Source of the DNA: Akkermansia muciniphila
GTDB lineage: Bacteria > Verrucomicrobiota > Verrucomicrobiia > Limisphaerales > SIAT01
Assembly (NCBI GenBank): GCA_945900775.1
Contig: CAMDJP010000024.1
Span: forward strand, 1 to 42,411
Direction of reading: 5' to 3'
Length of the DNA: 42,411 bases
Part shown: one piece after another, positions 15,652 through 23,806 of the stretch
Numbering within the stretch: position 1 is the first letter of the stretch
How the letters are laid out: each line of letters begins with the position of its first letter
Program-made: the position numbers and the translations under genes
Notes under the pieces: generated by a model
Database searches by the model: none
Seen by the model: only the letters and a program-made list of their open reading frames with translations
Told to the model about the DNA's origin: nothing

Positions 15652-17256
15652 ATGAAAAAGCACGTTGTTCTCCTCGCCGCTGGCCTCGTGGCTGCCGGTC
15701 AGCTCCTCGCCCAAACCACTCAGGCTCCGGCCAAGAAGAAAGATGATGGTCCTGCGCCGAGCGGTTTGCAGACGGACGGCCCGTTCCGCAAGGTGATCCT
15801 CGAGGCCGATTCGCAGGTCGATGGCAAATTCATCGACTCGCTCAAGGATCCGATGGAGCTCGCCATCTCGCCCGATGGCCGCGTCTTCTACGCCCAGCGT
15901 GACGGCACGGTGAAGCTCATCAAACCCGGCTCAACGGCGGGCATCGTTATCGCCAAGCTCGACGTGTTCACGGGGCTCGAGGACGGCCTGCTCGGTATCA
16001 CGCTCGATCCGAATTTTGACAAGAACAACTGGGTCTATCTGAACCGCTCGCTTCCCGAGACCACCAAGGACGCCAGCGGCGCGAAGACCGGCATCATCCG
16101 CGTGAGCCGTTTCACGCTCGCCGATGAGAAGCTCGACCTCGCAAGCGAGAAGGCGATTCTCGACATCTCGACCCAGCGCGAACAGTGCTGCCACGTGGGC
16201 GGCTCGCTCGCGTTCGACGGCAAGGGCAATCTGCTCGTAGCCGTCGGTGACAACACGAACCCGTTCGACTCGGATGGCTTTTCGCCCAGCGACGATCGGG
16301 CGGGTCGTAGCCCTTGGGACGCGCAGAAATCCAGCGCGAACCCGAATGCGCTCACCGGCAAGGTCCTTCGCATCACGCCGAAGGTTGATGGTGGCTACAC
16401 GATTCCTGCGGGCAACCTCTTCAAGCCCGGCACGGCCGGCACGCGTCCGGAAATCTATGCGATGGGCACGCGCAATTCCTTCCGCGTGAGCGCGGATCAA
16501 AAGACGGGGTACGTGTACTGGGGTGACGTGGGCCCAGATGCTGGCGGCCCGACCGAACATCGCGGTCCGGCCGGCTTCGACGAAATCAATCAAGCGCGCA
16601 CGGCGGGCTTCTTCGGCTGGCCTTATTTTGTCGCCGACAACAAGCCGTATGCAAAGATTGATTTCACGGCGCGCGCTGAATCGAAGAAAGGCAAAGAAGC
16701 GTACGACAAGGCGGTGAAGGAAAAGAAAACGCCGCTGCCGCCGAAGCCGACGGATTGGTTGACCGGCGAGCCGCAACTGCACGACGCGCTCAAACCCGTC
16801 AACAACTCGCCCAACAACACGGGCATCAAGCAGCTTCCGCCGGCGCAACCGGCCTTCATCTATTATCCGCCGGGACAGAGCACGCGTTTTCCCGCCGTGG
16901 GCAGCGGCGGCCGCACCGCGATGGCCGGGCCGGTTTATTACTTCGACGAGAAAGTGAACAATCCTGCCAAGCTGCCGAAGGAGTTCGACCGCACGCTCTT
17001 CATTTACGAGTGGAGCCGCAACTGGATTATCGCGGTGAAGCTCGACGAAAACCATAACATCGCCAAGAAAGTCGATGGCTCGCTGGCCATGGAGCGGTTC
17101 TGCCCGAAAATGACCTTCAAGCGCCCGATGGACCTCGAGCTTGGCGCCGATGGCTGTCTCTATCTAATCGAGTTCGGCACAGCGTGGGGCAACAACAAGG
17201 ATACGCAGATTGTCCGCCTCGAACACACCGACAGCGCGAAGACGGCCGCGAAGTAA
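15652..17256 (+). CDS. Secreted PQQ-dependent sugar dehydrogenase (glucose/sorbosone dehydrogenase family)
   Basis: The 534-residue product has a signal peptide (KKHVVLLAAGLVAAGQLLAQ). The six-bladed propeller runs to the C-terminus: LKDPMELAISPDGRVFYAQRDGTVKLI, GLEDGLLGITLDPNFDKNNWVYL, EQCCHVGGSLAFDGKGNLLVAVGDNTNPF, YAMGTRNSFRVS and RPMDLELGADGCLYLIEFG. The His in CCHVGGSL corresponds to the catalytic-base His of soluble glucose dehydrogenase, and RNSFR supplies the usual cofactor-binding Arg (family knowledge). In PVC bacteria this family often occurs fused to, or beside, ThuA domains; a ThuA gene lies 14 kb upstream. The unusual CC pair before the catalytic His is noteworthy. AAGAAG just before the ATG is the likely ribosome binding site. 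Followed by a strong terminator. Confidence 0.9.
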   Translation: MKKHVVLLAAGLVAAGQLLAQTTQAPAKKKDDGPAPSGLQTDGPFRKVILEADSQVDGKFIDSLKDPMELAISPDGRVFYAQRDGTVKLIKPGSTAGIVIAKLDVFTGLEDGLLGITLDPNFDKNNWVYLNRSLPETTKDASGAKTGIIRVSRFTLADEKLDLASEKAILDISTQREQCCHVGGSLAFDGKGNLLVAVGDNTNPFDSDGFSPSDDRAGRSPWDAQKSSANPNALTGKVLRITPKVDGGYTIPAGNLFKPGTAGTRPEIYAMGTRNSFRVSADQKTGYVYWGDVGPDAGGPTEHRGPAGFDEINQARTAGFFGWPYFVADNKPYAKIDFTARAESKKGKEAYDKAVKEKKTPLPPKPTDWLTGEPQLHDALKPVNNSPNNTGIKQLPPAQPAFIYYPPGQSTRFPAVGSGGRTAMAGPVYYFDEKVNNPAKLPKEFDRTLFIYEWSRNWIIAVKLDENHNIAKKVDGSLAMERFCPKMTFKRPMDLELGADGCLYLIEFGTAWGNNKDTQIVRLEHTDSAKTAAK

Positions 17257-17289
17257 ATTCGCTGCTCGCGGCTTCAGCCGAAAACACTT

Positions 17290-17322
17290 CAGGGCCGGCA
17301 GAAATGCCGGCCCTGTTTGTTT
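17290..17322 (+). terminator. Strong intrinsic terminator with a GAAA tetraloop
   Basis: The stem AGGGCCGGCA with TGCCGGCCCT (10 bp, extended by one C-G pair) closes a GAAA loop and is followed by TTTGTTT. It lies 34 bp after the stop of the sugar dehydrogenase gene and ends that single-gene unit. The core and the GNRA loop type match the terminator at 3669-3702. Confidence 0.88.
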
Positions 17323-17756
17323 CCTAAGATGAATTTGAAATCCGAGTGGGACTGTCGAGCCACACTGGCCACATAGCGCGAACTCGCGAAAGATTAACCG
17401 CGCGCTTTTCTTGCGTGCCGATGTACGGCGTCGGGTCGTCTAATGCCTCAATCTGCAGCTATTCCGCGCTCGGAGCGATTGTCCGAAGCGGCAATATTGA
17501 AACACCGCCAAAAAGGCGAGCGCGGTTGTCTAACGTCCGCCACATTAGTTATTCCTCAGACCACAACCGAGAAAAGCGCCTACCGAAGGGGAACTAGGGC
17601 TTTGCGCGTTCGACACAGTGAGATTCGTAAACACAGCTCAAGAAGCCAAAAAAGTGGGAGCGGGAAAGTTATTCACAGACTATTCTTAATATCACCGCTG
17701 CGCTGCGCGCTCACTTCTGCTTTGCCTGTGCGGTCGGTCGGTCGTAGCTTCCTTGC
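17323..17756. other. Non-coding stretch before the FIST gene
   Basis: No convincing gene was found in these 434 bases. Short open frames lack ribosome binding sites and family-like sequence. The stretch is a little richer in A and T than its surroundings. It contains one perfect DnaA-box-like nonamer, TTATTCACA, at 17669-17677, but a single copy without a cluster or AT-rich unwinding region is no evidence for an origin. The FIST promoter is probably close to 17668-17720. Confidence 0.5.
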
Positions 17757-18956
17757 ATGCGGAACGAGTTCAGCGTGGCGGCGCACTGGTCGGGCGGCTT
17801 CGACGAAGCCGGCCTGCAGCATTGGGCTGAGGATTTGCGGCGTCGTCTCGCCGCGCCGCGCGTCTCGCTGGGCTTGGTCTTCCTTACGCCGCAGTTCTTT
17901 GCCGTTGCCCCGCAGGTGCTGGAGATTTTGCGCGTTCACGCGCAGATTCCACTGCTGGCCGGTTGTTCGAGCCAGAGCCTCATCGCCGGCGCGGAGGAGA
18001 TTGAGGAGAACGCCGGCCTCGTCCTCGCCCTTTATCACTTGCCTGGCGCTGACCTGCGCGCCGTCCGCTTCGTGCAGGCGCAGGTGGATGATTGTAGCGG
18101 CCAGGAATATTGGCACGCGGAGACCGGGGTGAAACCCGCGGGGACGAATGGCTGGCTGACTTTTGCGGATCCGTTCCACCTCGATGCCGAGACGTGGCTG
18201 CGCCAGTGGAACGAGAACTATGCTCCGACACCTATTTTTGGAGGACTCGCTAGCGGTGATTACGCCGCGCGCAGTACGCAGGTCTATCTAAATGGAGACG
18301 TGTTTGAAGAGGGCGGCGTGGCGATTTCTATCGGCGGCGAGGTCACGCTGGCGGGCGTCATCTCGCAGGGTTGCACACCGATTGGCGAGCCGTGGCCCAT
18401 TACCAAGGCTGAACGCAACGTAATCCACGCCATCGGCAACCGGCCTGCTTATGAGGTGCTGGCGGAAACGTACAACACTCTTTCCGCTGAGGAACAGAAG
18501 AAGGCGCGCGGGAACCTCTTCGTCGGTCTCGTCGTGAACGAGTACGCTGAGGAGTTTCATCGCGGAGATTTCCTCATCCGCAACCTGCTCGGGGGCGATC
18601 CGAAGGAAGGCAACATTTCCATTGGCGCCCTGCCGCGTACCGGCCAGACACTGCAGTTCCACCGACGCGACGCCGCTGCGGCGAACGAGGATTTGGCCGC
18701 GCTGCTCGACAAAGAGCACGCCGCCGTGGCAGGTCGGCCTGTGTATGGTGCCTGCCTTTGCTCCTGCAATGGACGAGGCAAAAGCCTGTTCGGCTCCCCG
18801 AGCCACGACGCCTCACTCGTGCAGCAACGCCTCGGACCACTTGGAATGGCTGGTTTCTTCTGCAACGGCGAGATCGGCCCTGTGGGCGCCAGCAATTTTC
18901 TCCACGGCTACACCGCCGCGCTCGCGCTCTTCGTCGGGAAGGGAGAAGGATCTTGA
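17757..18956 (+). CDS. FIST-domain sensory protein (FIST_N and FIST_C)
   Basis: The 399-residue product has the FIST_N part in residues about 25-200: SLGLVFLTPQFF, LLAGCSSQSLIAGAEEIEENAGLVLALYHL, PIFGGLASGDY and GGVAISIGGEVTLAGVISQGCTPIG. FIST_C follows: NRPAYEVLAETYN, NLFVGLVVNEY, FLIRNLLGGDPKEGNISIG, and the end GRPVYGACLCSCNGRGKSLFG with MAGFFCNGEIGPVGASNFLHGYTAAL. FIST domains are proposed small-ligand sensors (family knowledge). No output domain is attached, so any signal must go through a partner or the protein works alone. The stop TGA overlaps the TTG start of trmB, so the two genes are translationally coupled. Confidence 0.92.
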   Translation: MRNEFSVAAHWSGGFDEAGLQHWAEDLRRRLAAPRVSLGLVFLTPQFFAVAPQVLEILRVHAQIPLLAGCSSQSLIAGAEEIEENAGLVLALYHLPGADLRAVRFVQAQVDDCSGQEYWHAETGVKPAGTNGWLTFADPFHLDAETWLRQWNENYAPTPIFGGLASGDYAARSTQVYLNGDVFEEGGVAISIGGEVTLAGVISQGCTPIGEPWPITKAERNVIHAIGNRPAYEVLAETYNTLSAEEQKKARGNLFVGLVVNEYAEEFHRGDFLIRNLLGGDPKEGNISIGALPRTGQTLQFHRRDAAAANEDLAALLDKEHAAVAGRPVYGACLCSCNGRGKSLFGSPSHDASLVQQRLGPLGMAGFFCNGEIGPVGASNFLHGYTAALALFVGKGEGS

Positions 18957-19594
18957 ACCCTCACGGCGGCCCGGCGAAGTGCCGCACGCCCTCGATCCTT
19001 GACCAATCCCCCACGTTCATCCAACCGCTCACCTCGATCACTGAGCGGCTAAGGCTGGAGAGTTTCTTCGCAAGGCTACAACCCCTCGAGATCGAGTTGG
19101 GCGCGGGCGACGGCTCCTTCCTCGTCCGCTACGCGCAGATGTGTTCGGAGCGGAACTTCCTCGCCGTCGAACGACTGCTCGGCCGGCTGCGCAAGCTCGA
19201 CCGCAAAGGCCGCCGCGCCAGTCTCGCCAACCTCGCCCTGCTCCGTATTGAGGCGGCCTATTTCATCGAATATCTGCTCCCGCCGCACTGCGCGCAGGCG
19301 CTGCACATCTACTTCCCCGACCCGTGGCCGAAGAAGAAGCACCGCAAGCACCGCCTGATCAATGCGCGCTTCCCGGAGGTCGCGCGACAAGCGCTCGCGC
19401 CGATGGGTATTGTCTACCTGCGCACAGACGACGCGGATTACTTCGCGCAGATGCAGGAGGTCTTTGCCGCGGCGGAGAAGGATTTTAAGCCCGTGGAGAC
19501 ACCGGCCGAATTGGCCGCGGTGGTGACCGATTTTGAACGCGAGTTTAACGCGCAGGGCATTCCCACCCGCCGCGCCGCTTACCGGCTGAAGTAG
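18953..19594 (+). CDS. trmB: tRNA (guanine-N7-)-methyltransferase
   Basis: The 213-residue product has the TrmB order: LEIELGAGDGSFLVRYAQ (SAM motif I, near residue 44), ERNFLAVERLLGRLRKLDRKG, NLALLRIEAAYFIEYLLPP, then the signature ALHIYFPDPWPKKKHRKHRLIN near 122 and a final YLRTDDADYFAQMQEVF. It methylates G46 of tRNA in the cytoplasm. The start is the TTG at 18953, which overlaps the FIST stop as TTGA and has GGGAG 7 nt upstream. Frames further upstream lie inside the FIST gene and are not TrmB-like. Converges with the YvlD-like gene. Confidence 0.93.
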   Translation: MNPHGGPAKCRTPSILDQSPTFIQPLTSITERLRLESFFARLQPLEIELGAGDGSFLVRYAQMCSERNFLAVERLLGRLRKLDRKGRRASLANLALLRIEAAYFIEYLLPPHCAQALHIYFPDPWPKKKHRKHRLINARFPEVARQALAPMGIVYLRTDDADYFAQMQEVFAAAEKDFKPVETPAELAAVVTDFEREFNAQGIPTRRAAYRLK

Positions 19595-19617
19595 GCTGAG
19601 CGAGCTTACCGCCGAGA

Positions 19618-20076
19618 TTACACGTCGATGATCGGCCCTTTGCCGTCGTCGCGATGTGTCGGCTGCTGCGGCTTTGAACGGGCGCGATGGAGAGTCATCT
19701 TCGAATCATTCGAGCCGATAAGCATATTGGCGATGAGCGAGACGATGCTGATGATGAGCGCGCCCCAGAATGCCGGCCCAAAACCATCCACGCGGAACGG
19801 CTCCACGAGCCAATCCACGAAGAGCAGTAGCAGCGCGTTGATGACGAGGATGAACAGGCCGAGCGAGAGGATGAGCAGCGGCAACGAGAGTAGCAGCAGC
19901 ACTGGTCGCAGGAAGGTGTTCAGCACGCCGAGTAGCAACGAGGCGACGAGCAATCCTGTCACGTTGTCGTATTCGATTCCCTTGACGACATTGCAGGCGA
20001 TTAACACCGCCAGCGTGCTAATGGCCCAGCGCTGGAGGTGCTTCTTCCACTGTGATTGCGGCTTCTTCTCTTCCAT
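19618..20076 (-). CDS. YvlD-like phage-holin-family 4-TM membrane protein
   Basis: The 152-residue product has four hydrophobic segments (AISTLAVLIACNVVKGI, VTGLLVASLLLGVLNTFLRPVLLLLSLPLLI, LGLFILVINALLLLFVDWLV and AFWGALIISIVSLIANMLI). The NTFLRPVL motif is typical of the YvlD/mycobacterial 4-TM holin-like family. The function of the family is unclear; in Bacillus yvlD belongs to an envelope-stress operon. The charged C-terminal tail (KMTLHRARSKPQQPTHRDDGKG) should face the cytoplasm. It is the last gene of the operon starting at 23689, 14 bp after manA. Confidence 0.85.
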   Translation of the reverse strand: MEEKKPQSQWKKHLQRWAISTLAVLIACNVVKGIEYDNVTGLLVASLLLGVLNTFLRPVLLLLSLPLLILSLGLFILVINALLLLFVDWLVEPFRVDGFGPAFWGALIISIVSLIANMLIGSNDSKMTLHRARSKPQQPTHRDDGKGPIIDV

Positions 20077-20090
20077 CGATTACTTTAGGT

Positions 20091-21071
20091 TCAAGTGGCC
20101 CACGGCGCGGCGTGAAGAAAAGTTACTTCCGTTTTCGCCCGCAACTCAACACGCTCCACGCTCGCGGGTACGAGCGCGAATTGGCCAGCGGTCAGGGGTA
20201 ATTCAGTGTTCGCGCTTCGCAAAACAATTTCGCCCTCCACGATGCCGAGGATGAAGAGACCCGCCCGATCGAGGATGGTGGATGCACCGAGGCGGAGCCG
20301 GTGCTCACTCATCCGGAAAGCGCCCGGCGCTTCCGCCAGTACGCGCGAGCGCTCTGTCAGCGTTTCGGTGAAGTGCGCGGAGGCGAGCGCTGGCTCGAAA
20401 TCATCGAACGCAATCGAAGCGAGCGCCTGTTCCACGTGCAGCTCGCGCGGTTTGTTGTCGAGCCCCAGGCGGTTCCAGTCGAAGACGCGGTAGGTCGTGT
20501 CCGAGTTCTGCTGGACCTCGAAGATGACGCTGCCGGCGCCAAGGGCATGGACGCGTCCGCTCGGCAGGAACATCGCGTCGCCTCGGTTCACTCGCAGTCG
20601 GTGGAAGCACTCGGCGACGCTCCCGTCGTGCAGACGGCGTTCGAATTCCGCGCGCGTGGTGCCGGTACGCAGGCCAACGAAGATCTCCGCGTCCGGCCCG
20701 GCGGCGCCGACGTACCACGCCTCGGTCTTGGGTTCGCCACCGAGTTGCGTGGCGCGGTCTGCGGGGGGATGGACTTGAAGCGAAAGTTTGTCCTGCGCGT
20801 CGAGCAGTTTCACGAGCAAAGGGAAACGGCCGTTCACTGGCTTCGCTGAGCCCAGCAGTTCGTCGCGATGTTGCTCCATCAGCCAGCGCAGGTCGCGACC
20901 GGCGAGATGCCCGTTGGCGATCACGCTAGCGTCACCGGGTCGGTCGCTGATTTCCCACGACTCGCCGATGGGCGCGCCGCCGGGGAGGGCCTTGCTGTAA
21001 AGTTCCGCGAGCCGACGTCCGCCCCAGACGCGTTCCTTGAAGATAGACTGGAATGTGAACGGATAGAGCAC
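20091..21071 (-). CDS. manA: Type I mannose-6-phosphate isomerase
   Basis: The 326-residue product is a short, class I-like phosphomannose isomerase of the Bacillus ManA/Pmi size. Landmarks are FKERVWGGRRLAELY, GESWEISDRPGDAS, PLLVKLLDAQDKLSLQVHPPADRA (the QVHP zinc-ligand motif near residue 97), KTEAWYV (zinc-ligand Glu), LPSGRVHALGAGSVIFEVQQNSDTTYRVFDW (third ligand His and active-site Arg region), and a C-terminal cupin half. It interconverts fructose-6-phosphate and mannose-6-phosphate for glycan precursor synthesis. The start codon is GTG. The accA stop lies 52 bp upstream and the YvlD-like gene starts 14 bp downstream. Confidence 0.93.
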   Translation of the reverse strand: MLYPFTFQSIFKERVWGGRRLAELYSKALPGGAPIGESWEISDRPGDASVIANGHLAGRDLRWLMEQHRDELLGSAKPVNGRFPLLVKLLDAQDKLSLQVHPPADRATQLGGEPKTEAWYVGAAGPDAEIFVGLRTGTTRAEFERRLHDGSVAECFHRLRVNRGDAMFLPSGRVHALGAGSVIFEVQQNSDTTYRVFDWNRLGLDNKPRELHVEQALASIAFDDFEPALASAHFTETLTERSRVLAEAPGAFRMSEHRLRLGASTILDRAGLFILGIVEGEIVLRSANTELPLTAGQFALVPASVERVELRAKTEVTFLHAAPWAT

Positions 21072-21123
21072 GGTACAGTCCGTTAGTAAACGGCAGCGGC
21101 CGCAAGCGGCACGGCCGCGCGCT

Positions 21124-22107
21124 TCACTTCCTCATCGGCGTCGCTTCGGGTTCGTTGAAATGGCCGTGGGCGCGGAACTTCGCGTAGCGCTTCTGCAGCC
21201 GATCCGTTTCGCTGAGCGCCGCGATTTCGGCGAGGTGCTTAACTAGGCAGTCCTTCAGATTGGCACTGGTGGTGATGGGATCCTGATGCGCGCCACCGAG
21301 GGGCTCGGGGATGATTTCGTCCACGAGGCCGAACTCGAGGAGGTGGCTGGCGGTGATCTTGAGCGCCTCGGCGGCCTGCGGTGCGGCCTTGCGGTCCTTC
21401 CACAAAATCGCCGCGCAGCCCTCGGGGCTAATCACGGAATAGTAGGCGTTTTCGAGAATGAGCACGCGGTCGCAGACGCCGATGCCGAGGGCGCCGCCCG
21501 AGCCGCCTTCGCCGATGACGCAGCCGATGATTGGCACCTTGAAAAGCATCATCTCGCGCAGGTTCACCGCGATGGCCTCGGCGATGTGACGTTCCTCGGC
21601 GCCGATGCCGGGATAAGCGCCGGCGGTGTCGATGAGCGTGACGATGGGGAGGCCGAACTTATCCGCTAGGCGCATCAGGCGGAGCGCCTTGCGATAGCCC
21701 TCGGGATGGGCTGAGCCGAAGTTGCGGATGATATTCTCCTTCGTGTCGCGGCCCTTCTGGGTGCCGATGACGACTACCTTCCGGCCGCTAATCTGGGCGA
21801 AGCCGCCCACGATGGCGCGGTCGTCGGCGAAGAGCCGGTCGCCGTGCAGTTCGGTGAAGTCGGTGAAAGCTGTGCGAAGGTAATCGAGGGTGAAAGGGCG
21901 CCGGGGATGGCGGGCCATCTGCACACGCTGCCACGCGCTGAGGCCCGCATAAATCTGGCGGCGCGTCTCGGTAATCTTCCGCTCCATCTGCGTGATTTCC
22001 TCCTCGAAACTCACGCCGATGGCGTGTTTTTCGGGATGGGCGCGCAGGTCATCCAGCTTGCGCTGCAGTTCGAGAATGGGCTTCTCGAAGTCGAGCTGAT
22101 GTCTCAT
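21124..22107 (-). CDS. accA: Acetyl-CoA carboxylase carboxyltransferase subunit alpha
   Basis: The 327-residue product fits AccA along its length: LDFEKPILELQRKLDDLR at the start, ERKITETRRQIYAGLSAWQRVQMARHPRRPFTLDYL, DFTELHGDRLFADDRAIVGGFAQI, and the carboxyltransferase core VVVIGTQKGRDTKENI, PIVTLIDTAGAYPGIGAEERHIAEAIA, GCVIGEGGSGGALGIG and NAYYSVISPEGCAAILWKD. With AccD it transfers the carboxyl group from biotin to acetyl-CoA; accD is not in the window. I chose the start at 22107 (MRHQLDFEKP); an in-frame ATG nine codons upstream adds a non-conserved tail. It sits within the lptF-to-yvlD-like operon. Confidence 0.96.
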   Translation of the reverse strand: MRHQLDFEKPILELQRKLDDLRAHPEKHAIGVSFEEEITQMERKITETRRQIYAGLSAWQRVQMARHPRRPFTLDYLRTAFTDFTELHGDRLFADDRAIVGGFAQISGRKVVVIGTQKGRDTKENIIRNFGSAHPEGYRKALRLMRLADKFGLPIVTLIDTAGAYPGIGAEERHIAEAIAVNLREMMLFKVPIIGCVIGEGGSGGALGIGVCDRVLILENAYYSVISPEGCAAILWKDRKAAPQAAEALKITASHLLEFGLVDEIIPEPLGGAHQDPITTSANLKDCLVKHLAEIAALSETDRLQKRYAKFRAHGHFNEPEATPMRK

Positions 22108-22167
22108 CAGGTGGACATAGTAACGGTCACCCAAGGCCGAGGCAACGTGGAATTCCGGGGCGACGGT

Positions 22168-22563
22168 TCAGTTTCCAATGCGGACAATTAGCCAGAACTG
22201 CGCGCCCACGAGCGCCGCGAGCGTGGCCCAGACGAGCATTTCGCGGAGTCGGAGCCGCTTCTGCGACACGTCCCCGAGCCAGAATTGCAGCTTCGCCCCG
22301 CCCAACTCGAGCAGGTCGCCGTTGCGCAGGCGTTGCTCGGTGAAGGGTTGATTGTTCACCGTGGCAGTGGCGTCCGACTGGCGCCGCGCGATATAGCCTT
22401 CGGGGAAGCGCCATTCCAGTTCCACGTGGCGATCCCACACCCCCGGCTCCTGGAGGCGCAAGTCCGCCTCGGCGTTGCGACCGATGACGAAAGGCAGCTG
22501 CTCCACGGCGCGCGTCTGTCCCGCGAGCTGGCCGTTGAGGATGTCGAGCCGAGCCGTTTCCAT
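22168..22563 (-). CDS. FHA-domain protein with a C-terminal membrane anchor
   Basis: The 131-residue product begins with a forkhead-associated domain: ARLDILNGQLAGQTRAVEQLPFVIGRNAEADLRLQEPGVWDRHVELEW, with the conserved GR, a DRHVE in the place of the usual SRxHxE, and VNNQPFTEQRLRNGDLLELGGAKLQFWL. One hydrophobic segment (EMLVWATLAALVGAQFWLIV) ends the chain, giving a tail-anchored protein with the FHA part probably in the cytoplasm. FHA domains bind phosphothreonine; the GRN...RH residues make that plausible. The start lies 1 nt after the stop of the permease gene, so the two are coupled. A function in regulating envelope biogenesis is inferred from position only. Confidence 0.88.
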   Translation of the reverse strand: METARLDILNGQLAGQTRAVEQLPFVIGRNAEADLRLQEPGVWDRHVELEWRFPEGYIARRQSDATATVNNQPFTEQRLRNGDLLELGGAKLQFWLGDVSQKRLRLREMLVWATLAALVGAQFWLIVRIGN

Positions 22564-22564
22564 A

Positions 22565-23689
22565 TCAGCCGCCGCGGTTGGCGCGCCAGAGGAGCCATAT
22601 GCCGATGCCTTGAAAGAGGAAGTTTGGCACCCAGAGGATGAGGTGCGGGAAAAGCTCGGGCTTTGTCTCGAGCGATTGGCCGAGGATGAGGAAGCTGAAA
22701 TAGACGAGCACCAGAATGAGCGCCAATGCTACGCCCACGCTCGTCTCGCGCCGGTGTGCGCGGATGCCGAGCGGAATGCCCACGAGCGTGAAGCCGACGC
22801 AGGCGAAAGAGAAGGCGACCTGTCGGTGCATCTGCACGAGGATGGGCGAGGTCTCCACGCCCGCGGCGCGTTGGGTGCGCAGCTCGTCCCCGAGTTGGCG
22901 GAAGGTCATGTTGCTGATCGAGGGTTTCGACGCCGCTGCGACGAGCTTTTGAAAATCCACAGCGATGGACAACTCACCGGCGGCGGGCGTTTCCCATTCG
23001 CCGAAGACCGGCGGGGCGTTCGTCGTGGCGCCCGGCTCGCGGGTGCGGAGGGCAATCTGGGCGTCGAACAGGCGGAAGAGATACTGGTTGCGTGCGTCGT
23101 CGTATGTGACCCGCCCGCGGACCGCTCGTGTACGCTGGACCAGTTCGCCGCCCTCGATGCGGTTGAGCAGGACGTTCTCCAACATGTCGCCACGTTTCTT
23201 GCCGATATACACCACGTAGCCGGGTAGGTCGGTGAGGAAGCTGTTCTCGACGAGGAAAGCCGTCGGATCAGATTTGCCGAGGCGAAAGAGCAGCTCGCGG
23301 TACTGCACCCGGCAGCGCGGTGCGAGATCGAGGTTCACCCACGCGCAGAGGGCGCTGAAAGCGAGGCTCAACGCCAGCACCGGAGCGATGAGGGCCACGA
23401 GGCTGATGCCGCTCGCCCGCGCTGCGGTGAGTTCCTGGTCCGCGCTCAGACGGCCGAAGACGAGCAACGTGGCCGTGAGCAGGCCCATCGGCAGCGCGAA
23501 GGCGAGCACGAACGGCAGCAGCAGGGCAAAAGCGTCCGCCAGACCGCCGAGCGTCGCCTGCCGGCTGACGAGCAGCGCGATCATCTCGCGCAACGCGTTG
23601 CCGAGCAGCAGCACAAAGGTGAGCACCGCGACGCAGAGTGCCAATGAGGCCAGCACCTGCCGCGTGATGTACAGATGAAGGGTCCGCAC
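22565..23689 (-). CDS. LptF/LptG family lipopolysaccharide export permease
   Basis: The 374-residue product begins RTLHLYITRQVLASLALCVAVLTFVLLLGNALREMI, the YjgP/YjgQ first helix. Three N-terminal helices, including LLPFVLAFALPMGLLTATLLVFGRLSADQELTAARASGIS with the family's cytoplasmic coupling loop, are followed by a periplasmic beta domain (about residues 125-270) and three C-terminal helices (VAFSFACVGFTLVGIPLGI, VALALILVLVYFSFLI, NFLFQGIGIWLLWRA). The pair LptF/LptG with LptB2 extracts LPS from the inner membrane; whether this copy is F or G cannot be decided here. The start is GTG 23689. First gene of the minus-strand operon, implying a Gram-negative-type envelope. Confidence 0.92.
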   Translation of the reverse strand: MRTLHLYITRQVLASLALCVAVLTFVLLLGNALREMIALLVSRQATLGGLADAFALLLPFVLAFALPMGLLTATLLVFGRLSADQELTAARASGISLVALIAPVLALSLAFSALCAWVNLDLAPRCRVQYRELLFRLGKSDPTAFLVENSFLTDLPGYVVYIGKKRGDMLENVLLNRIEGGELVQRTRAVRGRVTYDDARNQYLFRLFDAQIALRTREPGATTNAPPVFGEWETPAAGELSIAVDFQKLVAAASKPSISNMTFRQLGDELRTQRAAGVETSPILVQMHRQVAFSFACVGFTLVGIPLGIRAHRRETSVGVALALILVLVYFSFLILGQSLETKPELFPHLILWVPNFLFQGIGIWLLWRANRGG

Positions 23690-23806
23690 GTCCGCGCAAC
23701 GTAGCGAAGAAGGCCCGTGATGTCACGCTCCCACGCCGCCAACATCCACGTGCTTGTGGTTTTGGTTGGCTTTTCCCGGCCTACACGGTTTGATGGTGCC
23801 CGCCCG

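Noticed and set aside
17669-17677. Perfect DnaA-box-like nonamer TTATTCACA
   Set aside because: One isolated copy is expected by chance in a window of this size; no cluster, AT-rich unwinding region or dnaA/dnaN gene nearby.
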